From the NCBI GenBank assembly GCA_017550745.1, contig JAFZOG010000050.1:1-63876 (forward strand): a DNA stretch of 63,876 nucleotides. Reading direction: 5' to 3'. The DNA comes from Clostridia bacterium (GTDB taxonomy: Bacteria; Bacillota; Clostridia; Christensenellales; Aristaeellaceae). The position numbers and the translations under genes were made by a program. Numbering within the stretch: the stretch's first letter is position 1; every line of letters begins with the position of its first letter. The notes beneath the pieces were generated by a model. That model was not told the origin of the DNA. It did not search any database and saw only the letters and a list, made by a program, of their open reading frames with translations. Below, in pieces: positions 27,005 to 35,642 of the stretch.

Positions 27005-28558
27005 TTGGATCACGAAAATGATTATGTGATCGAGATGCTTCATATCACAAAGGAATTTCCCGGCATCAAGGCCAATGACGACATTACCCTCCAACTGCGG
27101 CGCGGCGAAATCCACGCCCTGCTGGGAGAAAACGGCGCAGGCAAATCCACGCTGATGAGCGTCCTGTTCGGCCTGTACCAGCCGGAGCAGGGAGAGATCC
27201 GCAAGGACGGAAAGCCCGTTAAGATCAATAATCCCAATGACGCCACCGCTTTGCATATTGGCATGGTGCACCAGCATTTTAAGCTGATCGAGGTTTTTAC
27301 CGTGCTGGACAACATCATCCTGGGCGCGGAGGACACCAAGATGGGCTTCGTGCAACGCAAGCAGGCCCGTAAAAAGGTGGAAGAGCTGTCCAAGCGCTAT
27401 GGGCTTACGGTAGACCTGGACGCCAAGGTAGAGAATATCACCGTCGGTATGCAGCAACGCGTGGAAATCCTGAAGATGCTGTACCGCGATAACGAGATCC
27501 TGATTTTCGACGAGCCCACCGCCGTACTGACGCCGCAGGAAATCAAGGAACTGATGCAGATCATGAAGGGGCTGACCAGAGAGGGAAAATCCATCCTGTT
27601 CATTTCCCATAAGCTGAATGAAATCCTGGAAGTGTCCGACCGGGTGAGCGTGCTGCGCAAGGGCCGCTACATCGGCACCGTAAACACAGCCGAAACTACC
27701 GCGCCGGAGCTGAGCCGCATGATGGTCGGCCACGATGTGCAGCTGGTGGTGAACAAAGCTCCCGCGCAGCCGGGCGAAACGGTGCTGAAAGTCACTGACA
27801 TGCATGTGCCGTCCAAGCTGTACAAGCATGACGCGGTAAAAGGCGTCAGCTTCGAGGTGCGCAAGGGCGAAATCGTCTGTATTGCCGGTATCGACGGCAA
27901 TGGACAGTCGGAATTGGTGTTCGGCCTGTCCGGCCTGGAAAAATGCTCCGGCGGCAAGATCGAGCTGGGCGGCGTGGACATCACCCACGCGCCGATCCGG
28001 AAACGCAGTGAAACAGGCATCAGCCACATCCCGGAAGACCGGCACAAGCACGGGCTGGTTCTGGACTTTACGCTGGAACAGAATTTCGTGCTGCAAACAT
28101 TTGAACAGCCCCGTTTCCAGAAGATGGGCTTCATCAGGTTCGGCGAAATCCGCAAGTATTCCGAACGCCTGATCGAAGAATACGACGTACGCTCCGGCCA
28201 GGGCTCCGTGACCGTTGCCCGCTCCATGTCCGGCGGAAACCAGCAGAAGGCCATCATTGCCCGTGAAATCGACCGCGACCTGCCGCTGCTCATGGCTGTT
28301 CAGCCGACCCGGGGCCTGGACGTGGGCGCGATTGAAAACATCCACCGCCAGATCGTAGCCCAGCGGGACGAAGGAAAAGCCGTGCTTCTGATTTCCCTGG
28401 AGCTGGATGAGGTGATGAACCTGTCCGACCGGATCCTGGTCATGTACGAAGGTGAGATCGTTGGCGAGCTGGATCCCCAAAAGACCACGGTGGAAGAACT
28501 GGGCCTGTATATGGCAGGCGCGAAGCGTCAGGATCGGAAGAAGGAGGTGTCGGCATGA
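27005..28558 (+). CDS. Nucleoside ABC transporter ATP-binding protein (duplicated cassette)
   Basis: A 517-aa protein with two fused ABC cassettes, the YufO/NupA type. The start is TTG at 27005, with AAAGGGGA 10 bases upstream, giving the usual YVIEMLHITKEFPGI opening. The first cassette has Walker A GENGAGKST, a signature variant VGMQQRVEI, Walker B LIFDEPT and the switch His in ISHK. The second, naturally degenerate in Walker A (GIDGNGQSE), keeps SGGNQQK and QPTRGLD. The following permease overlaps it as ATGA. It powers uptake of nucleosides delivered by the BMP protein. Confidence 0.94.
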   Translation: MDHENDYVIEMLHITKEFPGIKANDDITLQLRRGEIHALLGENGAGKSTLMSVLFGLYQPEQGEIRKDGKPVKINNPNDATALHIGMVHQHFKLIEVFTVLDNIILGAEDTKMGFVQRKQARKKVEELSKRYGLTVDLDAKVENITVGMQQRVEILKMLYRDNEILIFDEPTAVLTPQEIKELMQIMKGLTREGKSILFISHKLNEILEVSDRVSVLRKGRYIGTVNTAETTAPELSRMMVGHDVQLVVNKAPAQPGETVLKVTDMHVPSKLYKHDAVKGVSFEVRKGEIVCIAGIDGNGQSELVFGLSGLEKCSGGKIELGGVDITHAPIRKRSETGISHIPEDRHKHGLVLDFTLEQNFVLQTFEQPRFQKMGFIRFGEIRKYSERLIEEYDVRSGQGSVTVARSMSGGNQQKAIIAREIDRDLPLLMAVQPTRGLDVGAIENIHRQIVAQRDEGKAVLLISLELDEVMNLSDRILVMYEGEIVGELDPQKTTVEELGLYMAGAKRQDRKKEVSA

Positions 28559-29811
28559 AGAAAGAGTCTTTTTTCGATAAGGCAGGCACACGCAGAGTGC
28601 TGGCTTCGCTGGTCGCCATCCTGGTGGGTATGCTGGCCGGCAGCGTCATCATCCTGATCGTTGGCCTGGGCAATCCTTCCCTGGGCATCAAAGGCGCCTG
28701 GGAGGGCATCCGGCTGGTAGTGGGCGGCCTGTTCGCTACTGGACGGAATTCATCCGGCGGCCTGACCTTCGGCTTTAACTCCGCTTCCTTCGGCAATATG
28801 CTGTTTCGCGCCGCGCCGCTCATCATGACGGGCTTATCCGTTGCGCTGGGCAACAAAGCGGGACTGTTCAATATCGGCGCGCCCGGCCAGTATCTGGCGG
28901 GCACCGCGGCCAGCCTGTTTACGGCGCTGTACTTGCCCACCGATGTGATCCCCGCTTGGCTGGTGTGGATCATTGCGCTGCTGATGGGTATGATGGCGGG
29001 CGCTTGCTGGGGCGCTATTCCCGGTTTGCTGAAAGCATACCTGAATATTAACGAGGTGCTGGCCTGCATCATGACCAACTGGATCTCCGCAAACGCGGTA
29101 ACCTGGCTGTTTGACGTCAGTACGCTGAAGAATATCTTGGAGGGAACAAAATCCGGCTACATTTACAAAACCTCCACGATTCTCAATGACGTGGTCATTG
29201 ACGGCGTGCGGAACACAGTCGGCGCGAACATTCCCGAAGGCGCGCAGGTCGTTGCCTCCCGCGGCGGTGTGGCCACCGCCAAGATGGGCCTGGACAGCAT
29301 CTTTTCCGGCAGTCAGGTGAACGGCGGTATTCTTGTGGCCATTCTGATCGCCGTTGTGATCTACCTCCTCCTGTCGCGCACGACGCTGGGCTATCAGCTG
29401 AAAGCCTGCGGCGCGAACCGTTACGCCGCCCGCTACGCTGGCATCAAAGATAAGCGCAATATCGTGCTCACCATGGCCATCGCAGGCGCGCTGGCTGCCT
29501 CCGGCGGCGCGTTATATTACCTTTCCGGCAACACGGAATTCTTCTGGAACACTTACCAATCCCTGCCTTCTGAAGGCTTTAACGGTATCCCCGTGGCGCT
29601 GCTGGCGATCAACAATCCCCTGGGTGTGATATTCTCCGCCATCTTTATGTCCATGCTGCAGATCTGCGGCCAGAAGCTGACGGAACTGACGGCTTACAAC
29701 GAATATATTACTAACGTGATCATCGCCGTGATCGTGTATCTGTCAGCGTTCATGCTGGTGATCAAAATGTGGATCGGCAAGCTGCGCAAAGGAAAGGCGG
29801 GTGACAAATAA
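28555..29811 (+). CDS. Nucleoside ABC transporter permease 1
   Basis: A 418-aa membrane protein of the BPD_transp_2 (RbsC-like) family, YufP/NupB type. It contains NIGAPGQYLAGTAASL and GACWGAIPGLLKAYLNINEVLACIMTNW near residues 100-180, diagnostic of this permease subgroup. GGAGG lies upstream, and the start overlaps the ATPase stop as ATGA. With the next gene it forms the heterodimeric channel. Confidence 0.94.
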   Translation: MKKESFFDKAGTRRVLASLVAILVGMLAGSVIILIVGLGNPSLGIKGAWEGIRLVVGGLFATGRNSSGGLTFGFNSASFGNMLFRAAPLIMTGLSVALGNKAGLFNIGAPGQYLAGTAASLFTALYLPTDVIPAWLVWIIALLMGMMAGACWGAIPGLLKAYLNINEVLACIMTNWISANAVTWLFDVSTLKNILEGTKSGYIYKTSTILNDVVIDGVRNTVGANIPEGAQVVASRGGVATAKMGLDSIFSGSQVNGGILVAILIAVVIYLLLSRTTLGYQLKACGANRYAARYAGIKDKRNIVLTMAIAGALAASGGALYYLSGNTEFFWNTYQSLPSEGFNGIPVALLAINNPLGVIFSAIFMSMLQICGQKLTELTAYNEYITNVIIAVIVYLSAFMLVIKMWIGKLRKGKAGDK

Positions 29812-30842
29812 TGCCGTTTTTGATTCGTCAGACCCTGGTATATGCCGTGCCCCTGATGCTGGTCGCTCTGGCCGGCGTGTTCGCGGAGCGCAGCGGTATC
29901 ATCAACCTGGCGTTGGAAGGCATCATGATCTTCGGCGCATTCATGGGCGTGCTGTTCGTGCGCACGGTGCAGGAATGGGGCTGGTTCCAGGCGGCGTATG
30001 ACGCCAAAAATATCATGTCGCTTCAGAGCTTTTGTTTCATGGCCATGCTCTTTGCCGCAGCGATGGGCGCCATGTTCAGCCTGCTGCTGGCGTTTGCCGC
30101 CATCAATCTGAAAGCGGATCAAACCATCGGCGGCACCGCGCTGAACCTGCTGGCTCCCGCGGTGGTGCTGTTCTTTATCCGCATCATCGCCAACCAAAAC
30201 ACCCTGAACATGGCCTCGGGCGACGCTGCAAGCTGGTTCATGCTGAAAAAATCCATGTTCGGCTACGGACGAAAGGATGAGATGAGCTTCCTGGGCTCCA
30301 CTTTCGTGGATAAGGTTTATGTGGCAACCTATATCTGCATCCTGGTGTTCGTGATCATGGCCATTATCCTGTACAAGACCCGGTTCGGCATGCGGCTGCG
30401 CTCCTGCGGTGAAAACCCGCAGGCATCCGCTTCCCTGGGCATCAACGTGGTGAAGATGCGTTACGCGGGCACCGTGATTTCCGGCGCGCTGGCAGGCATG
30501 GGCGGTTTCGTATATGTGCTTACCACCGCAAACTGCTCCGCAAACGGCGATGTGGCGGGCTTTGGCTTCCTGGCATTGGCTGTTATGATCTTCGGCAACT
30601 GGAAGCCGCTGAATATTTGTCTGGCCGCGCTGCTGTTCGGCCTGTTCAAATGTGTCGCCGCTTCCTACTCTACCTTGGATATCAACAATGACGGAGTTTA
30701 TACACTGAAGGAACTGAACATCAACACCAACATTTACCGTATGCTGCCCTATGTGATTACCCTGGTGGTGCTGGCCTTTACTTCAAAGAGCTCCCGTGCC
30801 CCCAAGGCAGAGGGCATACCTTACGATCCCGGCAAACGGTAA
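29811..30842 (+). CDS. Nucleoside ABC transporter permease 2
   Basis: A 343-aa permease of the YufQ/NupC type. It overlaps the previous stop by one base (TAATG). It begins with the family phrase RQTLVYAVPLMLVALAGVFAERSGIINLALEG and contains GTALNLLAPAV and FGMRLRSCGENPQASASLGINV. It completes the transporter: binding protein, ATPase and two permeases. A terminator follows. Confidence 0.94.
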   Translation: MPFLIRQTLVYAVPLMLVALAGVFAERSGIINLALEGIMIFGAFMGVLFVRTVQEWGWFQAAYDAKNIMSLQSFCFMAMLFAAAMGAMFSLLLAFAAINLKADQTIGGTALNLLAPAVVLFFIRIIANQNTLNMASGDAASWFMLKKSMFGYGRKDEMSFLGSTFVDKVYVATYICILVFVIMAIILYKTRFGMRLRSCGENPQASASLGINVVKMRYAGTVISGALAGMGGFVYVLTTANCSANGDVAGFGFLALAVMIFGNWKPLNICLAALLFGLFKCVAASYSTLDINNDGVYTLKELNINTNIYRMLPYVITLVVLAFTSKSSRAPKAEGIPYDPGKR

Positions 30843-30860
30843 ATTATCAAATGCGTCATG

Positions 30861-30890
30861 GCGGGGTGAACCTGTTTCACCCCGCTTTTA
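30861..30890 (+). terminator. Terminator after the BMP transporter
   Basis: A perfect 10-bp stem (GCGGGGTGAA / TTCACCCCGC) with a 5-nt loop, then TTTTA. It ends 7 bases before the ribosome site of the next gene, so transcription of the following paralogues would need readthrough. Confidence 0.9.
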
Positions 30891-30909
30891 TGAAAGGGGA
30901 GGAAGCACG

Positions 30910-32466
30910 ATCAACGTTCCGGCACTGGAAATGCTGCATATCTCCAAGCGGTTCAGCGATTCATCCGGCTTCTCTGATTTTCAGCTGTGTATGGAAAAAG
31001 GGGTTATTCACGGCGTGTTAGGGGAGATAGGGACGGGAAAAACGGCGCTTTTTCGTATGCTTGGCGGCTTCAGTACGCCTGACAGCGGCAGCATCCGCAT
31101 TGACGGAGAGGAAGTGCGCCTGTTTTCCCCGCGGGTTTCCGCTGCTTGGGGTATTGGCTGCGCGGGAGGGGAAAGTCCCTATGTGGCGGGGCTGAGCCTC
31201 GCGGAGCATCTGGTATTGGGCTCGGAATATGCGCCAAGCGGAAAGCTGAGCAAACGAAAGGTTCTGGAACAGGCGGCTGGTATCTGCGAAAAGTATCATA
31301 TTCCTTTTGATATTGCCCAGGGGATGGATGAAATAGGCTGCGGGGATTGGCTTTGGTTTGAGATCCTGCGGATGCTTTTGCAACAAAAGGACATTCTGGT
31401 GCTGGATGCGCCGGACGATATATTTACCCAGCAGCAAATGGATCGGCTAATTTCCGTGCTGCAAAACATCTGTAAAGCCGGAAACAGCGTGCTCATTTTG
31501 TCCAGGCGTCCGGAAACCGTAATAAACGCATGCGGGCAGGTGACTGTATTGCGGCCGGCTTTGCCTGCCGAAACCTTTTCCTCAGCAGAAATCCATGCGG
31601 AAGACCTGTACCGGATCATGGACGTTGAAAAGGATGATTGGCCGATCGGGAAAAAAGAAGTATCCTTGGGAAGCATCGTCCTGGAAGCAAGGCGCTTGAC
31701 GGTTCGTGGCGAAAATGACGAAAAAGATCCGGCCCATGAGTTATCCTTTGAAGTACGCGGGGGAGAAATCCTGTGCCTGCTGGGATCAATCGATTATCCC
31801 TGGGACGTGCTTGCTGCTTCCCTGATCGGATCGAAAAAGCAGGCGGACGGCCGAATCCGCTTGCTTGGAAAAGATATCAGCCATGCGCCTTGCGGTGAAC
31901 GCATCCGGGCGGGAATCGCCTGCCTTCCGAAGAATATCAGGGAGAATGGATTCATTGATGATTTTACGCTGGAGGAGAATTTAGCGCTTCCCCAATACAG
32001 AACGTTTCAGGAAAGCGGTTGGATCAAACATCGCCAGCGGAAAAAGGATACAGAACGGATCCTGCGCGCAAGCGGCGCTTCTGATTTAATGGCGCTGGAC
32101 AGCCTGCCGGAAGAAACAGATGATGAAGCGCTGCGATTGATCCTGCTCACGCGTGAATTGGAGCGCAGACCCATTTTGCTGATCGTTGAAGCGCCTGCCT
32201 GCTGCGCGGCGTCAAAAACGGCTGCCTTTATCCGGGAAAAGCTGCTGTCTGTACGCGCGGATCATCGGGCCGTGCTGCTTATGACCAGCCAGCCGGAGGA
32301 AGCAATGCGGCTGGCTGACAGGATATTGGTGCTGCATGATGGCGAAATCATGGGCGAGTTTGACCCCAAGTATACATCTGTGCGGGAGCTTGGCTGGTAT
32401 ATGGGCGGTCAATGGCGGCAGCAGCGGTATGGCGGCGGAGCTGTAGAGGAAGAGGAAGATGAATAA
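30910..32466 (+). CDS. Degenerate BMP-type ABC ATPase paralogue (probable pseudo-ATPase)
   Basis: A 518-aa relative of the ATPase at 27005 that keeps the fold but not the catalytic residues. In cassette 1 Walker A survives (GEIGTGKT), but Walker B is VLDAPDD (Glu replaced by Ala), the switch His is Arg (LSRRPE) and the signature is gone (GCGDWLWFEI). In cassette 2, Walker A (GSIDYPWD), the signature and Walker B (IVEAPA) are all lost. No ATG, GTG or TTG lies at the right distance from the good GGGGAGGAA site at 30897-30904; the best-placed codon is ATC at 30910, and the first ATG is at 30931. The frame is uninterrupted over 1.5 kb, so the protein is probably kept for a non-hydrolytic role. 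Confidence 0.8.
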   Translation: MNVPALEMLHISKRFSDSSGFSDFQLCMEKGVIHGVLGEIGTGKTALFRMLGGFSTPDSGSIRIDGEEVRLFSPRVSAAWGIGCAGGESPYVAGLSLAEHLVLGSEYAPSGKLSKRKVLEQAAGICEKYHIPFDIAQGMDEIGCGDWLWFEILRMLLQQKDILVLDAPDDIFTQQQMDRLISVLQNICKAGNSVLILSRRPETVINACGQVTVLRPALPAETFSSAEIHAEDLYRIMDVEKDDWPIGKKEVSLGSIVLEARRLTVRGENDEKDPAHELSFEVRGGEILCLLGSIDYPWDVLAASLIGSKKQADGRIRLLGKDISHAPCGERIRAGIACLPKNIRENGFIDDFTLEENLALPQYRTFQESGWIKHRQRKKDTERILRASGASDLMALDSLPEETDDEALRLILLTRELERRPILLIVEAPACCAASKTAAFIREKLLSVRADHRAVLLMTSQPEEAMRLADRILVLHDGEIMGEFDPKYTSVRELGWYMGGQWRQQRYGGGAVEEEEDE

Positions 32467-33466
32467 GCGTACGGTTCGGCGAAGCATATGGAAAGCCATG
32501 CGCTCCATCGCTGTTTTCTTAGGCGGCGCTGCGTTCTGTGCCTTGATTTTTTTGTTCGTGAATCCGCAGGAGACTGTTCAGGGAATCGAAGCGCTGCTGC
32601 TCCCCGGCCTTTTTTCGGAGGAAGGCGTTCAAAAAACGCTGCTGTATTGGCCGCTGCTGATACTGGCCGGAGTATCTTTTGGTTTATCCTGGAAGGCTGG
32701 TTTTATGAATGCCGGTATCCCAGGGCAGTTTACGGTAGGGTCATTGCTTGCCATGGCCGCTGCGCTTCTGTTTTCTCTTCCATGGTGGATATGCCTTGCT
32801 GTCGCTGCGCTTGGCGGAGCCGCATGGGGCGCGCTGGCGGGCCTGCTGAAGCCACGTTTTCTGTTGAAAGAGGTATTATGTGCCGTCATGCTCAATTTTA
32901 TTGCCCTGTATCTGACGCAGTGGCTGTGGGAGGATGTGTTCAGCGGAATCGGAGAAAATGCTTTTTTACAGCAATCCGCGATACCGGCACTGTGGACAGG
33001 GGCTTCCTTTTCTGTTCCGATGGGGCTTCCCATTGCGCTGGTTCTGTGCGCGGCGCTCTGGGCCGTGACGCGGTATGCCGTATTCGGCTATGAGCTCAGG
33101 GCAGGCGGTTCCAATAAAGAAGCGGCTTTGAGAGCGGGGATGCAGGTTGATCGGAATGTGTCCCTGGCGGTTGTTCTTTCCGGAGGGTTTGCCGGGTTGG
33201 CGGGAGGCATTTGCCTGCTGTCCGGATTAACGGATACCGCGCTTTCGGTCATTTCCAATCAGATGGGGTTTCTGGGAATTCCGGTCGCCCTGCTGAGCTT
33301 TTGCCACCCGTTGGGCACTGTATTTTCAGCGCTGGCTGCGGCATCCGTATGTGCCGGCAGCGAATGCCTTGTTTTTCCGTGGGAAGCCGGCCAAATACTG
33401 TTTGGGTTCGCGCTGCTTGGCGCTGCTGTTCTGTATCGAAAAAAAGGAAACAATCAGGGGGGATAA
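32459..33466 (+). CDS. BMP-type permease paralogue
   Basis: A 335-aa membrane protein related to the permease at 28555, from the shared stretches GLSWKAGFMNAGIPGQFTVG and AWGALAGLLKPRFLLKEVLCAVMLNF. It lacks about 80 residues of the original, mainly the external loop. It overlaps the pseudo-ATPase by 8 bases. No second permease or adjacent binding protein accompanies it, so this is an incomplete second system. It could interact with components of the intact transporter upstream or with the ParB-BMP fusion nearby. galT starts 5 bases after it. Confidence 0.87.
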   Translation: MNKRTVRRSIWKAMRSIAVFLGGAAFCALIFLFVNPQETVQGIEALLLPGLFSEEGVQKTLLYWPLLILAGVSFGLSWKAGFMNAGIPGQFTVGSLLAMAAALLFSLPWWICLAVAALGGAAWGALAGLLKPRFLLKEVLCAVMLNFIALYLTQWLWEDVFSGIGENAFLQQSAIPALWTGASFSVPMGLPIALVLCAALWAVTRYAVFGYELRAGGSNKEAALRAGMQVDRNVSLAVVLSGGFAGLAGGICLLSGLTDTALSVISNQMGFLGIPVALLSFCHPLGTVFSALAAASVCAGSECLVFPWEAGQILFGFALLGAAVLYRKKGNNQGG

Positions 33467-33471
33467 AGTCT

Positions 33472-34935
33472 ATGATGCTGGATCATCTGCTTGATTTGCT
33501 GGAAGATAAAGGGTTGGTTTTGCCGGAAGATCGAGCGTATACGCTGAATTTGCTGCTTGACGCGCTGCATTTGGATGCGCCTGCGGAGGGTGTGCTGCAA
33601 GGAAACGACATTCCGGACTGCCTTGCGGAACTGGCGGAATGGGCGGCAGCGCAGGGCGTGATCAACGATACCGCGGATGAAAAAGACCGCCTGACCGCCC
33701 GGCTGGCGGGCACATTCACACCGCATCCAGCGGACGTGCGCAGGACGTTTTACGAAATCATGCAGCAGCGCGGAGCGGAAGCGGCAGCGGAATGGTTTTA
33801 CCGGCTGTGCCGGGATATTGACTATATCCGCGTCAAGCATATCGCGCAGAACATTAAATACTGCGCGCCGTCGCCCTGCGGCGAATTGGAAATCACCATT
33901 AACCTGAGCAAGCCGGAAAAGGATCCCAGGGACATCGCAGCAGCCCGGAACGCGCCGAAAACCGGATATCCGCTGTGCATGCTCTGTAAGGAAAACCCGG
34001 GCTACGCAGGACATCCCGGTTTCCCTGCGCGGCAAAACCACCGCATCATTCCTTTGAATTTGGCGAATGAAGAATGGTATTTCCAGTATTCGCCTTATCT
34101 CTATTTTGAAGAGCACTGCATCGTGCTGGACAGCGTACACCGGCCCATGAAGCTGACCCGAAAGACCTTTGACCGGCTGTTTGAGTTCGTTGGCAAATTT
34201 CCTTTCTACTTTATCGGTGCGAATGCCGATCTGCCCATCGTGGGCGGCTCTATCCTGACCCACGACCATTATCAGGGCGGCAGGCACCTGTTTCCCATGG
34301 ATAAAGCGCCGATCAAGTGGGCATTCGACAGCCCGGTGGAGAGCGGCGTGGTGGATTGGCCCATGACCTGCCTGCGCTTCATCAGCGAAGACCAGCAGAA
34401 GCTGAAAGACATCGCCATGACTGTTTTGGAGGCATGGCGGCAGTACAGCGATGAGACCCTGGGTATTTTTGCAAAGACCGACGCACCGCATAACACCGTC
34501 ACGCCTACGCTGCGCAGGCTGCCTGACGGACGCTGGCAGATGCACCTTGTGCTGCGGAACAACCGCACCAGTGAGGAACATCCGCTGGGCATTTACCATC
34601 CCCACGCGCCCCTGCATCATATCAAAAAAGAAAACATCGGGTTGATCGAGGTGATGGGGCTGTTCATCCTGCCGGGACGGCTCAAAACCGAGCTGGCTGA
34701 GCTGGAACCTTACCTGATGGGAACGGGCGAAATCCCCACTGGCAGCAGCCATGAGGCATGGGTGAAGGAGATCGCAAAGAAGCAGGGAAGAGGCATGGCC
34801 AAAGACCAGGCGGAGGAAGCGCTGCATGCCGCCGTCGCTGAAACGTGCTATCAGGTGCTGCGCGATTCCGGCGTGTATAAACAGGATGAAGCCGGTCAGG
34901 AAGGATTAAAACGTTTTCTGAAATCGGTCTTCTGA
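33472..34935 (+). CDS. galT: UDP-glucose--hexose-1-phosphate uridylyltransferase (family 2)
   Basis: A 487-aa enzyme of the Leloir pathway that swaps UMP between UDP-glucose and galactose-1-phosphate. It is the Firmicutes family-2 form, which is longer than the E. coli type. The ATG at 33472 has GGGGGGA 8 bases before it. Hallmarks are MLCKENPGYAGHPGFPARQNHR, GGSILTHDHYQGGRH with the active-site histidines, and ADLPIVGG. It is the last gene of its transcript, ending at a bidirectional terminator. Its position after transporter relics may simply reflect shared transcription. Confidence 0.95.
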   Translation: MMLDHLLDLLEDKGLVLPEDRAYTLNLLLDALHLDAPAEGVLQGNDIPDCLAELAEWAAAQGVINDTADEKDRLTARLAGTFTPHPADVRRTFYEIMQQRGAEAAAEWFYRLCRDIDYIRVKHIAQNIKYCAPSPCGELEITINLSKPEKDPRDIAAARNAPKTGYPLCMLCKENPGYAGHPGFPARQNHRIIPLNLANEEWYFQYSPYLYFEEHCIVLDSVHRPMKLTRKTFDRLFEFVGKFPFYFIGANADLPIVGGSILTHDHYQGGRHLFPMDKAPIKWAFDSPVESGVVDWPMTCLRFISEDQQKLKDIAMTVLEAWRQYSDETLGIFAKTDAPHNTVTPTLRRLPDGRWQMHLVLRNNRTSEEHPLGIYHPHAPLHHIKKENIGLIEVMGLFILPGRLKTELAELEPYLMGTGEIPTGSSHEAWVKEIAKKQGRGMAKDQAEEALHAAVAETCYQVLRDSGVYKQDEAGQEGLKRFLKSVF

Positions 34936-34951
34936 TCAGGCCAATATCATT

Positions 34952-35000
34952 AATCCCCCGAAAGAAGCCTGCTTGCTGCAAGCGATCCTTTCGGGGGATT
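34952..35000. terminator. Bidirectional terminator between galT and the metallophosphoesterase gene
   Basis: A perfect 13-bp inverted repeat (AATCCCCCGAAAG / CTTTCGGGGGATT) flanks a 23-nt loop between two convergent genes. Confidence 0.85.
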
Positions 35001-35003
35001 TCA

Positions 35004-35642
35004 TTACCGGAATAAAAAGTGTTTCTTTTCAGGCTGTTGGTTTGCCAGCGGTTCTATCTCCAAAAAATGATACCCAACCGCATTGAACACGGTGGTGTCG
35101 CTGTACTGAACCTGCCTGGGCAGGTTATGGCCGTAGCTCTGATGCACATGGCCGTGAATGAGATACCGGGGGCGGTACTTGTCCATCAGCGGCAGGAAGC
35201 ATTCAAAGCCACGGTGCGCGTTATCCTCGGCGTCGCCGTAGCCGCGGGGCGGGGCGTGGGTGATGACGATGTCCACGCCCCCAGCCCTGCGGATTTTTTT
35301 GTCCATTCTTTGAACGCGCCTGAGCATTTCTTTTTCCGTGTATTGAAATGGCCCCGGATTGTAGCGGATACACCCGCCAAGCCCCAGCACCCGTATACCG
35401 TTCAGGTTCACTACCTGATCCTCGATGCAGTCGCAGCCCTCGGGCGGGAAATTGACGTAGCCCTTATCGTGGTTGCCATGAATATAGTACAGCGGTTTGC
35501 TGCCCATGGTGACAAGAAATTCCAGGTATTCCTGCTTCAAATCACCGCAGGACAAAATGAAATCTATCCCCGACAGTTTGCCAGGCTGGTAGAAATCCCA
35601 CAGGAATTTACTCTCTTCATCGGCAACCAACAGTATTTTCAT
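35004..35642 (-). CDS. Metallophosphoesterase
   Basis: A 212-aa calcineurin-like phosphoesterase. Motifs visible: SCGDL, GNHD, THAP and the final GHVH. The first DxH motif appears as ADEES, so one metal ligand differs from the usual. The start overlaps the stop of the ParB-BMP fusion gene (ATGA), so the two are translated together. The substrate is unknown; small members of this superfamily act on nucleotides, phosphodiesters or phosphoproteins, and the link to a nucleoside-binding domain makes a nucleotide plausible. Confidence 0.88.
   Translation of the reverse strand: MKILLVADEESKFLWDFYQPGKLSGIDFILSCGDLKQEYLEFLVTMGSKPLYYIHGNHDKGYVNFPPEGCDCIEDQVVNLNGIRVLGLGGCIRYNPGPFQYTEKEMLRRVQRMDKKIRRAGGVDIVITHAPPRGYGDAEDNAHRGFECFLPLMDKYRPRYLIHGHVHQSYGHNLPRQVQYSDTTVFNAVGYHFLEIEPLANQQPEKKHFLFR

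Noticed and set aside
30861-33466. The second BMP-type set as a normal duplicate transporter
   Set aside because: The catalytic residues of the ATPase are lost and a permease and binding protein are missing, so normal transport is unlikely.
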